A stretch of 54,862 nt of DNA from an uncultured Porphyromonadaceae bacterium (GTDB lineage: Bacteria > Bacteroidota > Bacteroidia > Bacteroidales > Muribaculaceae), in assembly GCA_937901905.1 (NCBI GenBank), contig CALDIF010000031.1:1-54862 (forward strand), written 5' to 3'. Below the pieces are notes generated by a model, which did no database searches, was not told where the DNA came from, and saw only the letters and a program-made list of their open reading frames with translations. Of this stretch, positions 1 to 7,821 are shown piece after piece. Every line of letters starts with the position of its first letter. Positions within the stretch are counted from its first letter, which is position 1. A program made the translations under genes and the position numbers.

Positions 1-31
1 CCTCTTTCCCTACACGACGCTCTTCCGATCT
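1..31 (+). other. Illumina adapter remnant at contig end
   Basis: Bases 2-31 match the end of the Illumina TruSeq read-1 adapter: CTCTTTCCCTACACGACGCT followed by CTTCCGATCT. This is library sequence, not genome. It marks the contig end as untrimmed and casts doubt on the adjoining ~350 bases. Confidence 0.97.
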
Positions 32-389
32 CCCGGTCAAGGAATATTACGAGAACATCAATGCCTATAACCAGATCTTCGTGGACACTGTCCGTGCTTC
101 CGGCGGGGAGAATGCGCACCGCTGGCTGCTCGTGCCGGGCTGGAACACCGACATCACCTACACGGTCGGCGACTACGGCTTTGCACTGCCGGAGGACAAT
201 GCCAATACCGCCGGTGAGGGCAGGCTGCTGCTCTCCGTCCACTACTACAATCCCTGGGACTATGCCGGCGACGAGAAGTACCGCGTGTGCGGCGACCGTG
301 CGTTCGCGTGGATCGAGGCGCATCCGCTCAAGGACTGGTTCTGGGAAGGGCAGTTCGAGGACACGAAAGTGCAGGCGGCGCCGTACAGC
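32..389 (+). pseudogene. GH5 cellulase-like fragment, chimeric with rpsB
   Basis: The frame is open from the adapter onward and reads into the S2 gene. Its residues (NQIFVDTVRASGG, LLVPGWNTDI, LLLSVHYYNPWDYAG) resemble the mid-part of glycoside hydrolase family 5 endoglucanases, where the HYY..W segment lies in the catalytic barrel. No start codon of its own is visible; the GTG at 81 is only an internal valine. The fragment is clearly GC-richer than the tsf region downstream. The join to ribosomal S2 lies somewhere between about 260 and 389, just before the residues NLSKRE. I read it as an assembly or library chimera, not a real fusion. The GH5 assignment is from motif memory only. Confidence 0.6.
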
Positions 390-833
390 AACCTCTCGAA
401 GCGCGAACTGCTGCAGGTTACCCGCCAGCGTGCCAAGTTGGAGAAGAACCTCGGTTCGATTGCCGATATGTCACGTCTGCCGGCAGCGTTGTTCGTCGTC
501 GACGTACTCAAGGAGCACATCGCCGTTGCCGAGGCTAACCGTCTCGGTATCCCGGTGTTCGGTATCGTTGATACCAATAGCAACCCCGACGATGTCGATT
601 ACGTGATTCCCGCTAACGATGATGCTTCGAAGAGCATCGACCTTATCCTTGCAACTGTTTGTGAGGCTATAAAGGAGGCGAAGGCTGAGCGCGTTGCAGT
701 CGAGGGTCCCAAGGAAGATGTCGAGGAGGGTGAAGAACCTCGTCGTCGCGAGCCCCGTCGTCGCGTGTCGCGTCGCCGTGATGATGCTCCCGCTGCCGAA
801 GCCCCTGCCACCGAGACTCCCGCTGCCGAGTAA
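390..833 (+). CDS. rpsB: 30S ribosomal protein S2, C-terminal part only
   Basis: From NLSKRE onward the protein matches the second half of ribosomal protein S2: RQRAKLEKNLGSIADMSRLP, ALFVVDVLKEHIAVAEANRL, GIPVFGIVDTNSNPDDVDY and IPANDDASKSIDLIL are family signatures. S2 binds 16S rRNA in the small subunit. Roughly the first 130 residues are missing and replaced by the foreign GH5-like sequence. The C-terminus carries an acidic stretch, then an arginine-rich run (RRREPRRRVSRRR) and an Ala/Glu/Pro tail, longer than in the enterobacterial protein. The neighbour tsf is the classic partner of rpsB, so this half is probably genuine chromosome. Confidence 0.9.
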   Translation, partial: NLSKRELLQVTRQRAKLEKNLGSIADMSRLPAALFVVDVLKEHIAVAEANRLGIPVFGIVDTNSNPDDVDYVIPANDDASKSIDLILATVCEAIKEAKAERVAVEGPKEDVEEGEEPRRREPRRRVSRRRDDAPAAEAPATETPAAE

Positions 834-1037
834 CATATCGACACATTAACAACACAGTGGTGACGCGGGCGGCTCAAACATTCGCTGTGTCACCATTGTT
901 TTACTGTTCTTGAGCGTGTTGCGATTGTCTTGCGAGACATTGCGGCTCCTCATGATAAATGTGTATTAAACTCGGATTAGTACATCACTATTAAAATAAA
1001 ATTAAAACATTATTTAATATCCATTTTACAGAATATT

Positions 1038-2036
1038 ATGGCTGTAACTATTGAAGACATCAAGAAATTGCGTAACCTCACCGGTGCCGGTTTGAGCGAT
1101 TGCAAGAAGGCTCTTATCGAGGCCGAGAACGACCTTGACAAGGCTGTGGAACTCATTCGCAAGCGTGGTCAGGCAATCGCCGCCAAGCGTGAAGATCGTG
1201 ATGCCGCACAGGGTGTGGCTCTCGCGAAGACTGTGGGCGAATTTGCCGCTATCGTTGCTCTCAAGTGCGAGACCGACTTTGTCGCTGCCAACGAGAAGTT
1301 CGTCAACTTGACCACGATGATTCTCAACGCTGCCGTTGATGCTCGTTGCAAGAGCCTTGACGAGGTTAACAATCTCGTTGTTGACGGTAAGACTATCGCT
1401 GAACACATCACTGCGTTGAGCGGTATCACCGGCGAGAAGATGGAGTTGGGTGCGTATGAGTGCCTCGAGGCTCCCTTCACAGTGATTTACAACCACTTTA
1501 ATAAGAAACTCGCCACTATCGTTGCCTTTAACAAAGCAGAAGTGGATGCCGATGTTGCCAAGGGTGTTGCAATGCAAGCCGCATCAATGAATCCCAAGGC
1601 CGCTACTCGCGAGCAAATCGACCCCAAGATTGTTGACGAGGAGTTGCGCATCGCTGTTGACAAGACTAAGGCTGAGTTGGTGCAAAAGGCTGTTGACGCC
1701 GCGTTGAAGAAAGCCGGTTTCAACCCCTATTATTGCGCTACCGAGGAGCATCAAGATGAGGCGGTCCGCAAGGGTTATATGACCGAAGCACAGGTTGCCG
1801 AGGCACGTGAACTCATGGCGAAGACAGCAGAGGCAAAAGCCGCTTCTCTGCCCGACCAGATGATTCAGAACATCGCTCAAGGTCGTCTTGCAAAGTTCTT
1901 CCAAGAGAATGTACTCATGGAGCAGAACTACGAGGCTGCCGAGGGTGAGAAGATCACTGTAGCCGAGTTCCTCGCTCGTAGCGACAAGGAACTCAAGGCT
2001 GTTGCGCTCAAGCGTGTCAATCTGAATGTAGACTGA
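1038..2036 (+). CDS. tsf: Elongation factor Ts
   Basis: EF-Ts is the guanine-nucleotide exchange factor that recycles EF-Tu-GDP during translation. The N-terminal UBA-like region (VTIEDIKKLRNLTGAGLSDC, KKALIEAENDLDKA) and the TDFVAANEKF motif, which contacts EF-Tu, are plain. At 332 residues it is the long form usual in Bacteroidota, with the second core domain around residues 150-330. The gene lies 204 bp after rpsB, its standard partner, and is followed by a clear hairpin terminator. The ATG at 1038 follows an AT-rich leader. Confidence 0.98.
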   Translation: MAVTIEDIKKLRNLTGAGLSDCKKALIEAENDLDKAVELIRKRGQAIAAKREDRDAAQGVALAKTVGEFAAIVALKCETDFVAANEKFVNLTTMILNAAVDARCKSLDEVNNLVVDGKTIAEHITALSGITGEKMELGAYECLEAPFTVIYNHFNKKLATIVAFNKAEVDADVAKGVAMQAASMNPKAATREQIDPKIVDEELRIAVDKTKAELVQKAVDAALKKAGFNPYYCATEEHQDEAVRKGYMTEAQVAEARELMAKTAEAKAASLPDQMIQNIAQGRLAKFFQENVLMEQNYEAAEGEKITVAEFLARSDKELKAVALKRVNLNVD

Positions 2037-2065
2037 CAATATTGTATAGAACTTTTCATAATTAG

Positions 2066-2100
2066 GGTGGATGTGCTGTGACAGTACGTCCACCTTTCTT
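2066..2100 (+). terminator. Rho-independent terminator after tsf
   Basis: The arms 2066-2079 (GGTGGATGTGCTGT) and 2081-2094 (ACAGTACGTCCACC) pair over 14 positions with two G-U type mismatches, and TTTCTT follows. It lies 30 bp after the tsf stop codon, as expected for the end of the rpsB-tsf transcript. Confidence 0.8.
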
Positions 2101-2281
2101 ATGAGCCGTCGACTCGCTCTCCGGCTCACTACAATCACTCGGGATCTTTCTTAAACGGTGAAAAAGCAATCTAATGTGACATTCGCTGCATGCGTCAAGA
2201 ATGGCAGACTCATGATGTTCGGTACTATTGTGTTGCAGGTAGTTGCTTTGCTTAAACTTTCACATTAAAAATAGGAATTTT

Positions 2282-2313
2282 CTTGTAAGAAAAGCAATAA
2301 TTTATTAATTTTG
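2282..2313 (+). promoter_or_regulatory. Bacteroidota promoter of the capsule operon
   Basis: A -7 box TAATTTTG (2306-2313, consensus TAnnTTTG) is preceded by CTTG (2282-2285) with a 20-bp spacer, the Bacteroidota sigma-ABfr arrangement. It leaves a leader of roughly 130 bases (about 2320-2452) before upxY. Such leaders are where UpxY-family antiterminators act in Bacteroides capsule loci. I see no gene in the 2101-2452 stretch. Confidence 0.65.
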
Positions 2314-2452
2314 CGTGACTTTTGGTTTTTTGTACCGTAGTACCCGAAGCCGAAAGGCATCTCCGTGTGTGGCGAATTAAAATTTCCACTCACGGCAACA
2401 CTTTGAGTTACAGCACGTTGCGACCGACTCGAAGCACCAAGATTATGCTGTC

Positions 2453-3049
2453 ATGTCATCAATATCACTCTCTCAATCACCGCTTGAACCTCATCGCGAT
2501 GCAGACGTAGCGCGTTGGCACGCTATGCGTGTCACTTTCAGGCGTGAAATATCGGTCAAAGTGGCTATAGATGACGAAAGGGCAGACGGTGTAAAGACAT
2601 TCGTGCCCATGCGACGCATGATTAAGGTTACGGGTAGAGGGAAGAAAATGAGCGTGTTGGAACCGGCAGTCCACAACTTGCTGTTCGTGAAGTCTACACG
2701 TGCTTGGCTACAACAATTCAAATCTCGCGTGCCTCACTTGCAGTATATGACCGCGCGTGTTGCCGGTAACAATGTTCCTATCGTTGTGCGTGACGAGGAC
2801 ATGGAGCGTTTTATCGCCGTGTCGCGAAATTCAATTGATGATGCCGTTTATCTTACTCCGGGCGAGGTTGACTTGACACGCGGAACGCGAGTGCGTCTGC
2901 ACGGCGGTCCCCTTGACGGAGTCGAGGCTATCTATGTCAAACTGCAAGGCAAGCGCAACAAGCGCATTGTCGTTGAAATACCTAATGTCATTACGGTGGC
3001 TACCGCCACTGTCGCTCCGGATTTCATTGAGGTTCTATCCGATATCTAA
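2453..3049 (+). CDS. upxY: UpxY-family transcription antiterminator (NusG-like)
   Basis: The protein (198 aa) has the UpxY/NusG N-terminal signature WHAMRVTFRRE at about residues 22-32, then FVPMRRMIKV, NLLFVKSTRAWLQQFKSR and a C-terminal KOW-like segment (VRLHGGPLDGVEAIYVKLQG). UpxY proteins are specialised NusG paralogues that let RNA polymerase pass termination signals in the leader of their own polysaccharide operon. Its place as first gene, behind a long leader and a good promoter, fits. No UpxZ partner is visible next to it. Family assignment is firm; the exact target leader is inferred. Confidence 0.9.
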   Translation: MSSISLSQSPLEPHRDADVARWHAMRVTFRREISVKVAIDDERADGVKTFVPMRRMIKVTGRGKKMSVLEPAVHNLLFVKSTRAWLQQFKSRVPHLQYMTARVAGNNVPIVVRDEDMERFIAVSRNSIDDAVYLTPGEVDLTRGTRVRLHGGPLDGVEAIYVKLQGKRNKRIVVEIPNVITVATATVAPDFIEVLSDI

Positions 3050-3088
3050 TTATCATTATCTGCACTTTTTCTCTCAACACACACTTTC

Positions 3089-4255
3089 ATGGCAATCGTG
3101 TCTTATATAATCATCTTTTTGACATTGGCGGTCAGTGTCGGCATTTCGTCAATCGCAATACCGGGTATAATTCGTTTTGCGTTCAAGAAGCACTTGTTTG
3201 ACGAGCACGACGAACGCAAGATACACACCGGTGCCGTACCACGATTGGGTGGAGTGGCTTTTTTTCCGGTCGCTTTTTTCACCATGGCGATTGTAATTGC
3301 ACTCTCATACATGCTTGCCAATTACACCCATCATGCCAATGTCATTTTTATCAGCCATTTTGTCAATGCCGATTGGATAATCGGTGCGGGACCGGCTATC
3401 TTATTGGGATTGTGCGCGGTGATGATACTTTACGCGACAGGTATCATTGATGACTTGCGCGGTTTGCGTTATCGCGAGAAGTTTCTTGCTCAGATATTAG
3501 CCGGAGTACTCGTGTGTTTGAGTGGTATTTTCATCGAGGATTTGCACGGTTTGTTCGGCTTGCACGTCATTCCGGCATGGGCAGGTTGGATAATAACGAT
3601 TTTTTCGATAGTGTTTATCACAAACGCAATAAACTTTATCGATGGTATTGACGGTCTCGCCAGCAGCATTTGTTCGATTGCTCTGATTTACTTTGCAGTG
3701 AATTTCGCCATTTTGGGTCGACTGGGGTATGCGATGTTGTCTATAGCCATTTTGGGCGCTGTGTTGCCGTTTCTGTGGTATAATGTGTTCGGCACGGTCG
3801 AGCGCCACAATAAGATATTTATGGGTGACACCGGTTCGTTATTTCTCGGATTGGTGTTGGCTACTTTAGGCACGGTACTTAATAACATTGATATTAAATG
3901 GACAACATCATGGCACCCCAATGCTTTCATATTGGCGTTCGCACCGCTTGCCGTACCGTGCTACGACGTGTTGCGTGTCGTGTTGCATCGTGTGCGCAAT
4001 CATCGCAATGCTTTCAAGCCCGACCGCAATCACTTCCACCACAAGTTGATGGACTGCGGTTTCAATCAGCACGGTGCTTTGGGGGTGTTGTTATTGGTTG
4101 ACACTGTAATGATTGCCACAACTGTGTTGACATCGATTGTTGTTGAGCCGAATGTAGTTCTCGTCGTGTCGTTGTTGGCATGGAGTATGTTAAGTATCTA
4201 TATGTCACGTTACATCAAACGTTGCAAGCGCGATAGTGTGAATACTCAGCAATAA
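3089..4255 (+). CDS. wecA: WecA-like undecaprenyl-phosphate GlcNAc-1-phosphate transferase
   Basis: An integral membrane enzyme (388 aa, about ten hydrophobic segments) of the MraY/WecA family. It transfers a HexNAc-1-phosphate to undecaprenyl phosphate and so starts assembly of the repeat unit on the inner membrane. Family motifs are present in order: HTGAVPRLGG near residue 47, the acidic DDLRGL loop, NFIDGIDGLA, MGDTGSLFLG, and DRNHFHHKLMD near residue 310, the cytoplasmic histidine loop. It is the second gene of the capsule operon, 39 bp after upxY. The sugar donor cannot be read from sequence. Confidence 0.92.
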   Translation: MAIVSYIIIFLTLAVSVGISSIAIPGIIRFAFKKHLFDEHDERKIHTGAVPRLGGVAFFPVAFFTMAIVIALSYMLANYTHHANVIFISHFVNADWIIGAGPAILLGLCAVMILYATGIIDDLRGLRYREKFLAQILAGVLVCLSGIFIEDLHGLFGLHVIPAWAGWIITIFSIVFITNAINFIDGIDGLASSICSIALIYFAVNFAILGRLGYAMLSIAILGAVLPFLWYNVFGTVERHNKIFMGDTGSLFLGLVLATLGTVLNNIDIKWTTSWHPNAFILAFAPLAVPCYDVLRVVLHRVRNHRNAFKPDRNHFHHKLMDCGFNQHGALGVLLLVDTVMIATTVLTSIVVEPNVVLVVSLLAWSMLSIYMSRYIKRCKRDSVNTQQ

Positions 4256-4281
4256 GAAAATATTATAAAATTACGATAAAG

Positions 4282-5079
4282 ATGAAGAAAATCAAATTAA
4301 TTGCAGTTGCAACTTTTGCATTGTTACTCGGTTCGTGCTCGGTTCCTAAGATCGGGTATTTCCAGGACGTGCAGAGCGGTCAGTTGCACACCTTGACAAG
4401 CCCTAACTATGTGAAGGTGCAACCGGGCGACAAGTTGTCAATACTTGTCAGCAGTAAAAATCCCGAGTTGGCTTACTTGTACAACCTGCCGGTTGTGGGA
4501 CGCTATCAACCCACAACATCGGGACGATCATTAAATTCAAGTTCAGTCGCGACGTACACCGTTTCACACGATGGTTCAATACAATTTCCTGTGTTAGGCA
4601 AGTTGACTATACAAGGTATGACGCGTAGTGAGGTTGCAGAGTATATCCAAGGAATTCTAGTTAACGGGAATCACTTGAAAGACGCTACCGTCACGGTTGA
4701 TTTCCTTGACATGCACTTCAGTGTTATGGGTGAAGTATCGCGCCCGGGGCGTTTCATTATTGATCATGACAAGGTGACATTGCTTGATGCTTTGAGCCAA
4801 GCCGGAGACCTCACCATCAACGGTGTACGCGATAACGTTCTCGTCATGCGTGAGGAGGATGGTGTGCAAACGTCCTATCGTGTTGACTTGACAAATGCCG
4901 AACAATTGTACAGTTCGCCTGCATTCTATCTCAAGCAAAACGATATAATCTACGTTGAGCCCAACGCCAAGCGTGCGCGCCAATCAACGGCTACCGGCAA
5001 CACTTTCCAAAATCCGTCGGTATGGATTTCTCTCGCCTCTTTGGCAGTGAGTGTCACGCTATTAATCAAGCGCTTATAA
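4282..5079 (+). CDS. Wza-like outer-membrane polysaccharide export lipoprotein
   Basis: The 265-aa protein starts with a lipoprotein signal peptide whose lipobox LLGSC puts the acylated cysteine at position 19. A polysaccharide export domain follows (YVKVQPGDKLSILVSSKNPE), then an SLBB-like segment (VMGEVSRPGRFIIDHDKVTL, LLDALSQAGDL). The C-terminus ends in a single hydrophobic helix (SLASLAVSVTLLI) and two charged residues. Wza-type proteins form the outer-membrane channel that works with the Wzc-like kinase, encoded next. I infer export of the polysaccharide made by this locus. Confidence 0.93.
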   Translation: MKKIKLIAVATFALLLGSCSVPKIGYFQDVQSGQLHTLTSPNYVKVQPGDKLSILVSSKNPELAYLYNLPVVGRYQPTTSGRSLNSSSVATYTVSHDGSIQFPVLGKLTIQGMTRSEVAEYIQGILVNGNHLKDATVTVDFLDMHFSVMGEVSRPGRFIIDHDKVTLLDALSQAGDLTINGVRDNVLVMREEDGVQTSYRVDLTNAEQLYSSPAFYLKQNDIIYVEPNAKRARQSTATGNTFQNPSVWISLASLAVSVTLLIKRL

Positions 5080-5087
5080 TTACAGAT

Positions 5088-5315
5088 ATGGTAGAAAATA
5101 ATTTAACTGACTCGGGAGGACTTAATGTAAAGGACGACAGCGAGTCTATCGACTTTCGCGCTATCGTTGCGATTTGTGTGTCCAACTGGTATTGGTTCGC
5201 TATCTGCGTCGCTATCGCTCTCTCGTTAGGTATATTGTATATCTTGATCACGCCACCCACCTATACTCGCACTGCGTCGGTGTTGACAAGTGTGGCAATT
5301 TTCATTAAGAAATAA
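5088..5315 (+). pseudogene. Truncated duplicate of the Wzc N-terminus
   Basis: This 75-aa reading frame closely parallels the start of the following Wzc-like protein: NWYWFAICVAIALSLGILYI, then PPTYTRTASVL, against NWYWFAISIVLATVIALIYI, then PPTYTRTASVI. After this first transmembrane segment it runs into unrelated residues and a stop. It holds only the N-terminal tail and first membrane helix of a Wzz/Wzc protein. Most likely it is the remnant of a tandem or replaced wzc copy. A short peptide that modulates Wzc assembly is an alternative with no direct support. Confidence 0.75.
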
Positions 5316-5335
5316 ATTCAATCGTTCATCTTATT

Positions 5336-7735
5336 ATGGCAGAGGAGAATAAAAACATAAACCAAAATCCATTTGGTGAGGAGATCGCTAATGACGATTT
5401 CGCCAAAATCCAAGAATGGGTTTATACATGTCTGAATAATTGGTATTGGTTTGCGATTTCCATTGTACTAGCGACTGTTATAGCTTTGATATACATAGTC
5501 ACGACACCTCCTACTTATACTCGAACGGCTTCGGTTATTGTTAAAGAGGGTAGCAATAAATCAATTAGTACTGAGTTCGGTTTTTTTTCTGATGTCGCGT
5601 ATGGAGTGGAGCGCACCAATCTTGCCAACGAGATGCTCACATTCAAGTCGCCCGCATACATGGTGGAGGTGGTGCGCAATCTCCACTTGGACGTGAACTA
5701 CTCGGTTGAAGGATCGTTCCATACTATCACCCTTTACGGCAAGACATTACCGATTAATGTTGCTTTCCCCGACCTTAACGAGAACGAAACAGCGAGTTTT
5801 ACTCTCACAATTGGCGATGACAATACTGTCGAGTTGAGTGATTTCACTAAAAACTATGTGAAACAAGACGCTCAACCCATCAAGGCGAAAATCTCGGCAG
5901 CCATTAATTCGCCGGTGGGAAAGGTTATCCTCAGTCCCACCAAATATTATGTCGGCAAGGTTGACAAACCCATACATGTGTCTCGTCGCTCTATTGACGA
6001 TGTTACGCGTGCGTGCGTGGGTAGCTTGACTGTAAAGAACACCGACCGCAATTCGTCTATACTCGACTTGTCTTATGGGGACGTGGCTCCGGAGCGTGCC
6101 GTGGATATTCTAAATAATTTGTTTGTTGTATATAATAAAAAATGGGTTGAAGACATTAACGAGCAGGCAATCAGCACAAGTGAATTTATTGACGAAGAGT
6201 TACGTCAAATTGAACGAGAACTTGGCAACGTTGACGCAGACATAAGTTCTTATAAGAGTCGTAATTTGATTCCTGACCTGCATCAAGCGTCATCAATCTA
6301 TATGCAAAAGGCGGAAGCTGTGGGCAATCAGTTGCTCGACTTGAACAACCAGTTGTATATGGCTAACTACATACGCAAGCAACTGACCAATGAAGGGGAT
6401 AAATACAAGTTGTTACCGGGTAATTCGGGTATAAGCAACGGTAGTGTTGCCTCGCAGATAATGAGTTATAACGAGAAAGTGCTTCAACGCAACAGTCTCG
6501 TTGCCAACAGCAGTGCCAACAGTCCTCTTGTGCAAGATTTGGATCAAGGTATTGAAGCACTGCGCGGTGCTATCATCGCGTCGTTAGATAATGTCATCGC
6601 CAACCTCAAGGAACATATATCCAGTTTGCGCAATAGCGAGGCTTCCACTCAACAAAAGATTGCCTCCAATCCCACACAAGCACGCGACCTATTGAGTGTA
6701 GAGCGCCAACAAAAGGTCAAGGAGCAACTATATATATTCTTACTGCAAAAGAAAGAGGAGAATTCGTTATCAAAGGCATTTACCGCCTATAATACCAAGA
6801 TGCTTAACCCACCGTCAGGGTCAAAGTCTCCCTCTAGTCCGATAAAGTTTAATGTGATGATGATTGCGTTAAGCTTAGGTCTGTTGATCCCGATGATTAT
6901 ATTATTCGTGTCACATAGTATGGATACGGTTGTTCATAATCGTCGTGATCTTGAGAAGCTTACATTGCCGTTTATCGGTGAAATCCCTTTGTCCTACAAG
7001 AAGTACAAGGGCTTGTTCGCAATCTTCAACAAGCGCAAGGAAAATCGTGAGATTGTGGTTAAGGAGAAGAGCACTAATGTTATCAACGAGTCGTTCCGCG
7101 TTGTGCGTACAAACCTTGAGTTCATTACCGGCAAGGAGGGAACTTGCAAGACCATCATGTTCACCAGTGCCAACGCCGGTTCGGGCAAGACGTTCATCAG
7201 CATGAACCTCGCTATGAGTTTTGCAATCAAGGGCAAACGTGTATTGGTCGTTGACCTCGATATGCGCAAGGGCTCGTTGTCTACCTTTGTCAAATCGCCG
7301 GGTCGGGGCGTCAGCACCTACTTGAGCGAGCATGAGGACAACATCGACAATGTCATGGTGAAGAAAACTTTGCACCCCAATCTTGACGTGTTGCCGGTCG
7401 GTTCAATTCCCCCCAACCCCACCGAGTTGCTATTTGCCGATCGCTTCGAGACATTGATTAAGGACTTGAAGACTCGTTATGACGTGTTGTTGTTAGACTG
7501 TCCGCCTATCGAAGTAGTTGCCGATGCCGCGATTGTCAACAAGGTCTGCGATGTGACGGTGTTTGTCATTCGTGCCGGTATCTTCGACAAGCGCATTTTG
7601 CCCGACGTACAACGCAATTATAACGAGAAGCGTTATCGTAACATGGTGATTATTCTTAACGGTACAACTAGCGAAGATAACGGCTACGGTTATGGCTACG
7701 GTTATGGCTACGGCTACGGTCATGAGAAGAAGTGA
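5336..7735 (+). CDS. wzc: Wzc-like chain-length regulator and bacterial tyrosine kinase
   Basis: 799 residues join a Wzz-type chain-length domain to a BY-kinase. The first transmembrane helix is near residues 36-55, a coiled-coil-rich periplasmic region follows (IDEELRQIERELGNVDADIS), then the second helix near residue 520. The cytoplasmic kinase has Walker A SANAGSGKT (611-619), Walker A' VLVVDLDMRK (636-645) and Walker B VLLLDCPP (717-724). The C-terminal tail, GY repeated six times, is the autophosphorylated tyrosine cluster. Such kinases control polymer length and export with Wza. An N-terminal duplicate lies directly upstream. Confidence 0.95.
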   Translation: MAEENKNINQNPFGEEIANDDFAKIQEWVYTCLNNWYWFAISIVLATVIALIYIVTTPPTYTRTASVIVKEGSNKSISTEFGFFSDVAYGVERTNLANEMLTFKSPAYMVEVVRNLHLDVNYSVEGSFHTITLYGKTLPINVAFPDLNENETASFTLTIGDDNTVELSDFTKNYVKQDAQPIKAKISAAINSPVGKVILSPTKYYVGKVDKPIHVSRRSIDDVTRACVGSLTVKNTDRNSSILDLSYGDVAPERAVDILNNLFVVYNKKWVEDINEQAISTSEFIDEELRQIERELGNVDADISSYKSRNLIPDLHQASSIYMQKAEAVGNQLLDLNNQLYMANYIRKQLTNEGDKYKLLPGNSGISNGSVASQIMSYNEKVLQRNSLVANSSANSPLVQDLDQGIEALRGAIIASLDNVIANLKEHISSLRNSEASTQQKIASNPTQARDLLSVERQQKVKEQLYIFLLQKKEENSLSKAFTAYNTKMLNPPSGSKSPSSPIKFNVMMIALSLGLLIPMIILFVSHSMDTVVHNRRDLEKLTLPFIGEIPLSYKKYKGLFAIFNKRKENREIVVKEKSTNVINESFRVVRTNLEFITGKEGTCKTIMFTSANAGSGKTFISMNLAMSFAIKGKRVLVVDLDMRKGSLSTFVKSPGRGVSTYLSEHEDNIDNVMVKKTLHPNLDVLPVGSIPPNPTELLFADRFETLIKDLKTRYDVLLLDCPPIEVVADAAIVNKVCDVTVFVIRAGIFDKRILPDVQRNYNEKRYRNMVIILNGTTSEDNGYGYGYGYGYGYGHEKK
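7682..7720 (+). repeat. Tandem repeat encoding the Gly-Tyr tail of Wzc
   Basis: Units of GGCTAC and GGTTAT alternate, giving GYGYGYGYGYGYG (residues 783-795). The near-identical 6- and 12-base units could expand or shrink by replication slippage without shifting frame, changing the number of phosphorylatable tyrosines. Confidence 0.85.
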
Positions 7736-7739
7736 ATAG

Positions 7740-7778
7740 TTCCGATATGCACGATAGGCACAATCGTGCATATCGGAA
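7740..7778. terminator. Perfect 16-bp hairpin between wzc and the dehydrogenase
   Basis: TTCCGATATGCACGAT (7740-7755) and ATCGTGCATATCGGAA (7763-7778) are exact reverse complements around a 7-base loop. Only a weak T-rich stretch (CTTATTTGTGTT) follows. It could be a partial terminator of the kind UpxY overrides, or an mRNA-stabilising stem. A TACATTTG (7792-7799) just downstream resembles a -7 box, but I see no good -33 element. Confidence 0.6.
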
Positions 7779-7821
7779 CTTATTTGTGTTATACATTTGA
7801 ACACTTAAATATTATCAAATA

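Noticed and set aside
81..833. A single 250-aa GTG-started protein fusing GH5-like and S2 segments
   Set aside because: Adapter at the end, composition shift and loss of half of S2 point to an assembly chimera.
1026..1577. Long minus-strand open frame inside tsf
   Set aside because: It is a shadow of the EF-Ts coding strand; the plus-strand protein is unmistakable.
2101..2452. tRNA or small RNA gene in the tsf-upxY gap
   Set aside because: No cloverleaf or conserved T-loop (GGTTCRA-type) sequence could be found by eye.
2322..2510. 62-aa plus-strand frame in the upxY leader
   Set aside because: No recognisable start context or motif; the region is better read as an untranslated leader.
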